Positions 7,932 to 9,457 of a stretch of DNA of 9,457 nt are shown piece after piece (positions within the stretch are counted from its first letter, which is position 1; each line of letters begins with the position of its first letter). The stretch covers positions 1 to 9,457 of the forward strand of contig CAZNQW010000152.1 in the NCBI GenBank assembly GCA_964575225.1, in the 5' to 3' direction. The DNA comes from CAZNQW01 sp964575225 (GTDB lineage: Bacteria; Chloroflexota; Anaerolineae; JAAYZQ01). Under the pieces are notes generated by a model. The model was not told the DNA's origin and made no database searches. It saw only the letters and a program-made list of their open reading frames with translations. A program made the translations under genes and the position numbers.

Positions 7932-8924
7932 CTAGGGAATGCGTAGCTTCCAACCAGGCCGGATCAGGTTGGGGTTCTCGATAATGTCCTTGTTGGCTTC
8001 AAAAATCTCGGGCCAGCGTCCGGCCTTGCCATAGACCTTCTTGGCGATGCCGCTCAGGGTATCCCCAGATTTGACCACATAGATGGTCTCGGCCTCCTTC
8101 TGGGCCGCTTCGGCTGCCGGTTTCGCCGCTTCTGCCTCTTGTTTCGCTACCTCGGCTTTCTGTTTCAGAGCCTGGGCCTCGCGTAGGGCCTGTTGCTCCT
8201 CGGCCTTTTTGATTTGGGCCTCGCGCATCTCTTGGAGTCTTTGCGCTCGGGCCTCGGCCTCGCGCTTGATCCGGGCCTCTGTCTCAGCCTTCTTTTTGGC
8301 TTCTTCTTCAGCCTTCTTTTTGGCCTCTTCCTCGGCCTTCTTTTTGGCCTCAGCCTCACGTCGCTCGCGGGCCTCTTCTACCTTCTTTTTGGCCTCGGCC
8401 TCGCGCCTGGCTTTGACCTCCTGTTCTTCAGAGCGCCTCTTGGCTTCGGCAGCCACGGCTGCCTGATGCCGTCGGCGCTTGTCGGTTTCTGTGGCCCTTA
8501 GGGCGGCGGCAATCGCATCGAGGGTCTCTTGTTCCGCATTGCTCACTGTCTTGTTGGCGCCAAGGGCCTGATCCCGCGAAGCTTCGGCGATGGCCTGGCT
8601 TGCGTCCATCAAGAAATCCCGTACGGCATCCCCCTCGACGTCGTCCGACTTGGCCTCCAGCAAGGCTCCCACCTGCTGGAGCATCTTTTTGGTTTCATCC
8701 GGTTTTGCATCAAACTTGTCGTCGGCCTCTTTTTGCCCGTCGATGATCGACTGGACCAGGGCAGACTGGGAGCGATAACTGCTCAGAAACTTTTCCAGCG
8801 ACTTGGCCTCAGTGCGCTTGGCAAAAAAGGTCGCGCGATCGGCGACTGTCATTAAGTGAAGGATAAGTTGGGGAGCGTTGACCAATTGCTTCCACTCTGT
8901 TGTTGAGAACTTGCCCGTTGCCAT
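7932..8924 (-). CDS. LysM protein with long Ala/Lys/Glu coiled coil, no signal peptide
   Basis: 330 residues. The C-terminal 50 residues (281-330) are a clear LysM domain: IYVVKSGDTLSGIAKKVYG, then RWPEIFEANKD and a final NLIRPGWKLRIP. This form resembles the LysM of the cytoplasmic potassium-binding protein Kbp (YgaU). Residues 1-145 form a helical domain I cannot name (begins MATGKFSTTEWKQLVNAPQL). Residues about 146-280 are a highly charged Ala/Lys/Glu/Arg coil like TolA's middle region, including AKKKAEEEAKKKAEEE, coded by 24-bp tandem repeats. There is no signal peptide or membrane helix, so it is predicted to stay in the cytoplasm, which is odd for a peptidoglycan-binding fold. The ATG at 8924 has AAGGAG six bases upstream; the frame is open to an unsupported ATG at 8993. 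The recA stop is 132 bases upstream and readthrough is possible. Function unknown. Confidence 0.88.
   Translation of the reverse strand: MATGKFSTTEWKQLVNAPQLILHLMTVADRATFFAKRTEAKSLEKFLSSYRSQSALVQSIIDGQKEADDKFDAKPDETKKMLQQVGALLEAKSDDVEGDAVRDFLMDASQAIAEASRDQALGANKTVSNAEQETLDAIAAALRATETDKRRRHQAAVAAEAKRRSEEQEVKARREAEAKKKVEEARERREAEAKKKAEEEAKKKAEEEAKKKAETEARIKREAEARAQRLQEMREAQIKKAEEQQALREAQALKQKAEVAKQEAEAAKPAAEAAQKEAETIYVVKSGDTLSGIAKKVYGKAGRWPEIFEANKDIIENPNLIRPGWKLRIP
8287..8403. repeat. 24-bp tandem repeats within the LysM coiled coil
   Basis: Three adjoining 24-bp units start with GCCTTCTTTTTGGC (8287-8310, 8311-8334, 8335-8358), and a fourth similar unit lies at 8380-8403 after a 21-base gap. 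They code for the eight-residue unit AKKKAEEE. Such units can gain or lose copies by slippage without breaking the frame. Confidence 0.8.
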
Positions 8925-8930
8925 TTCTAT

Positions 8931-8936
8931 CTCCTT
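8931..8936 (-). promoter_or_regulatory. Ribosome binding site fixing the LysM protein start
   Basis: AAGGAG on the minus strand, six bases before the ATG at 8924. It supports this start over the in-frame ATG at 8993, which has nothing similar. Confidence 0.8.
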
Positions 8937-9056
8937 GTGCTCTGTACTCGGCCATGGTTCGAGCCTTTGGCCTGACGCCAGTATCCCACACATTTGTTAC
9001 AAACAGCGTTACTATCCCATGTTCAAAGAGATTTCGGCTGAGATTCTTTCCATGAG
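8937..9056. other. recA-LysM intergenic region with short repeats
   Basis: No T-tailed hairpin is visible after recA, so readthrough into the LysM gene is plausible. On the minus strand a TGGGATACT sequence (-10 GATACT at 8980-8985, with TG) could be an extended -10 promoter, but the -35 position is poor. A short palindrome TTTGTTACAAA (8993-9003) and two pairs of direct repeats, each with a 12-base period (GTTAC at 8996 and 9008; GAGATT at 9028 and 9040), may be protein sites. All are weak. Confidence 0.3.
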
Positions 9057-9457
9057 TCAGTCTGCCTCATCCTCCAACAACAACTCTGGCTCCATCTCAT
9101 CCTCTGACTCGTCTTCTACTTCGTCCACAAGTTCCTTTTCCTCTATCTCATCGGGCAGGGAGGAGGATGTGATGGCTTCTGGACGTCGGTCGGGGGCACC
9201 GTCCTCTTCAGGGAAGGAAAAGGGCGGTGCAAAATCCAACTCGGGCAACCCGGTCTCCCGCCGAATGGCATTCTCAATCTCGAAACAGAGCGCCGGGTTC
9301 TCAATGAGCGCCTGCTTGGCGTTCTCCCGCCCCTGCGCCAACCGCTCCCCTTTGTACGAATAGAACGACCCTCGCTTCTCGATCAAATCCAACTCTACCC
9401 CAAGGTCCAGCACGTCCCCCTCCTTGCTGATCCCCTCGGCGTACATGATGTCAAACT
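9057..9457 (-). CDS. recA: Recombinase RecA, C-terminal part (5' end beyond window)
   Basis: RecA forms filaments on single-stranded DNA and drives homologous recombination and SOS induction. Only the last 132 residues are seen. They start at FDIMYAEGISKEGDVLDLGVE, the conserved run at the end of the ATPase core, and go on through YSYKGERLAQGRENAKQALIENP and a helical C-terminal domain (CFEIENAIRRETGL). The Walker motifs and DNA-binding loops lie outside the window. After about residue 70 of the visible part the chain becomes a Pro/Ser-containing linker, then a strongly acidic tail: 19 of the last 34 residues are Asp or Glu, with a single Lys. Acidic RecA tails are known to restrain DNA binding and tune magnesium dependence. 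The tail looks longer than that of E. coli. Identity is secure from the conserved core motifs. Confidence 0.96.
   Translation of the reverse strand, partial: FDIMYAEGISKEGDVLDLGVELDLIEKRGSFYSYKGERLAQGRENAKQALIENPALCFEIENAIRRETGLPELDFAPPFSFPEEDGAPDRRPEAITSSSLPDEIEEKELVDEVEDESEDEMEPELLLEDEAD

Noticed and set aside
8083..8466. Plus-strand frame rich in Ser, Ala and Phe
   Set aside because: It is the complement of the Ala/Lys/Glu coiled coil of the LysM gene; its regular look comes from the 24-bp repeats.
8878..9363. Plus-strand frame with a long Ser-rich run
   Set aside because: It is the antisense of the acidic RecA tail, where Glu/Asp codons read as Ser codons in reverse.

Overview
The window is an ordinary-looking, GC-rich stretch of a bacterial chromosome in which every gene I can support reads on the minus strand. 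In transcription order (right to left) they are: the 3' end of recA; a LysM protein with a long coiled coil; a single-pass membrane protein with a Thr/Pro linker and an outer beta domain; a CelD/FemAB-like GNAT acyltransferase; a small zinc-ribbon membrane protein; a site-2 protease (M50, EGY-like); trpS; lepA; and the 5' part of an MFS transporter that leaves the window at base 1. I see no tRNA, rRNA, CRISPR array, insertion sequence or prophage gene.

Organism: the style of the proteins (tail of RecA, LysM protein with Ala/Lys/Glu-rich coil, 'TPGPTKEPTNTPAP' type linker, CelD-like GNAT, zinc-ribbon membrane protein beside an EGY-like M50 protease) and the GC-rich codons fit a member of the Chloroflexota, perhaps Anaerolineae-like. 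This is inferred from recalled family resemblance, not from a search.

Layout and regulation: Housekeeping genes sit at the two ends (recA at right; trpS and lepA at left) with less-known envelope-type genes between. Two good promoters of the sigma-70 type, each with a 17-bp spacer, can be read: one before trpS (TTGCCC/TACACT, with extended -10 TG) and one before the linker-type membrane protein (TTGCTC/TAAAAT). They suggest three transcription units: recA with or without the LysM gene; the membrane protein-GNAT-zinc ribbon-M50 run; and trpS-lepA with or without MFS. The zinc-ribbon and M50 genes overlap by 8 bases and are probably translationally coupled.

Most notable non-coding signals: a 19-bp near-perfect inverted repeat directly after lepA (967-1013), and a 247-bp gap (7685-7931) packed with stem-loops, including a bulged hairpin of about 22 paired bases at 7756-7809 and a 12-bp perfect repeat whose arms bracket the -35 box of the downstream promoter. 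No clear new defence or mobile system is visible. The least explained coding element is the apparently cytoplasmic LysM coiled-coil protein behind recA.
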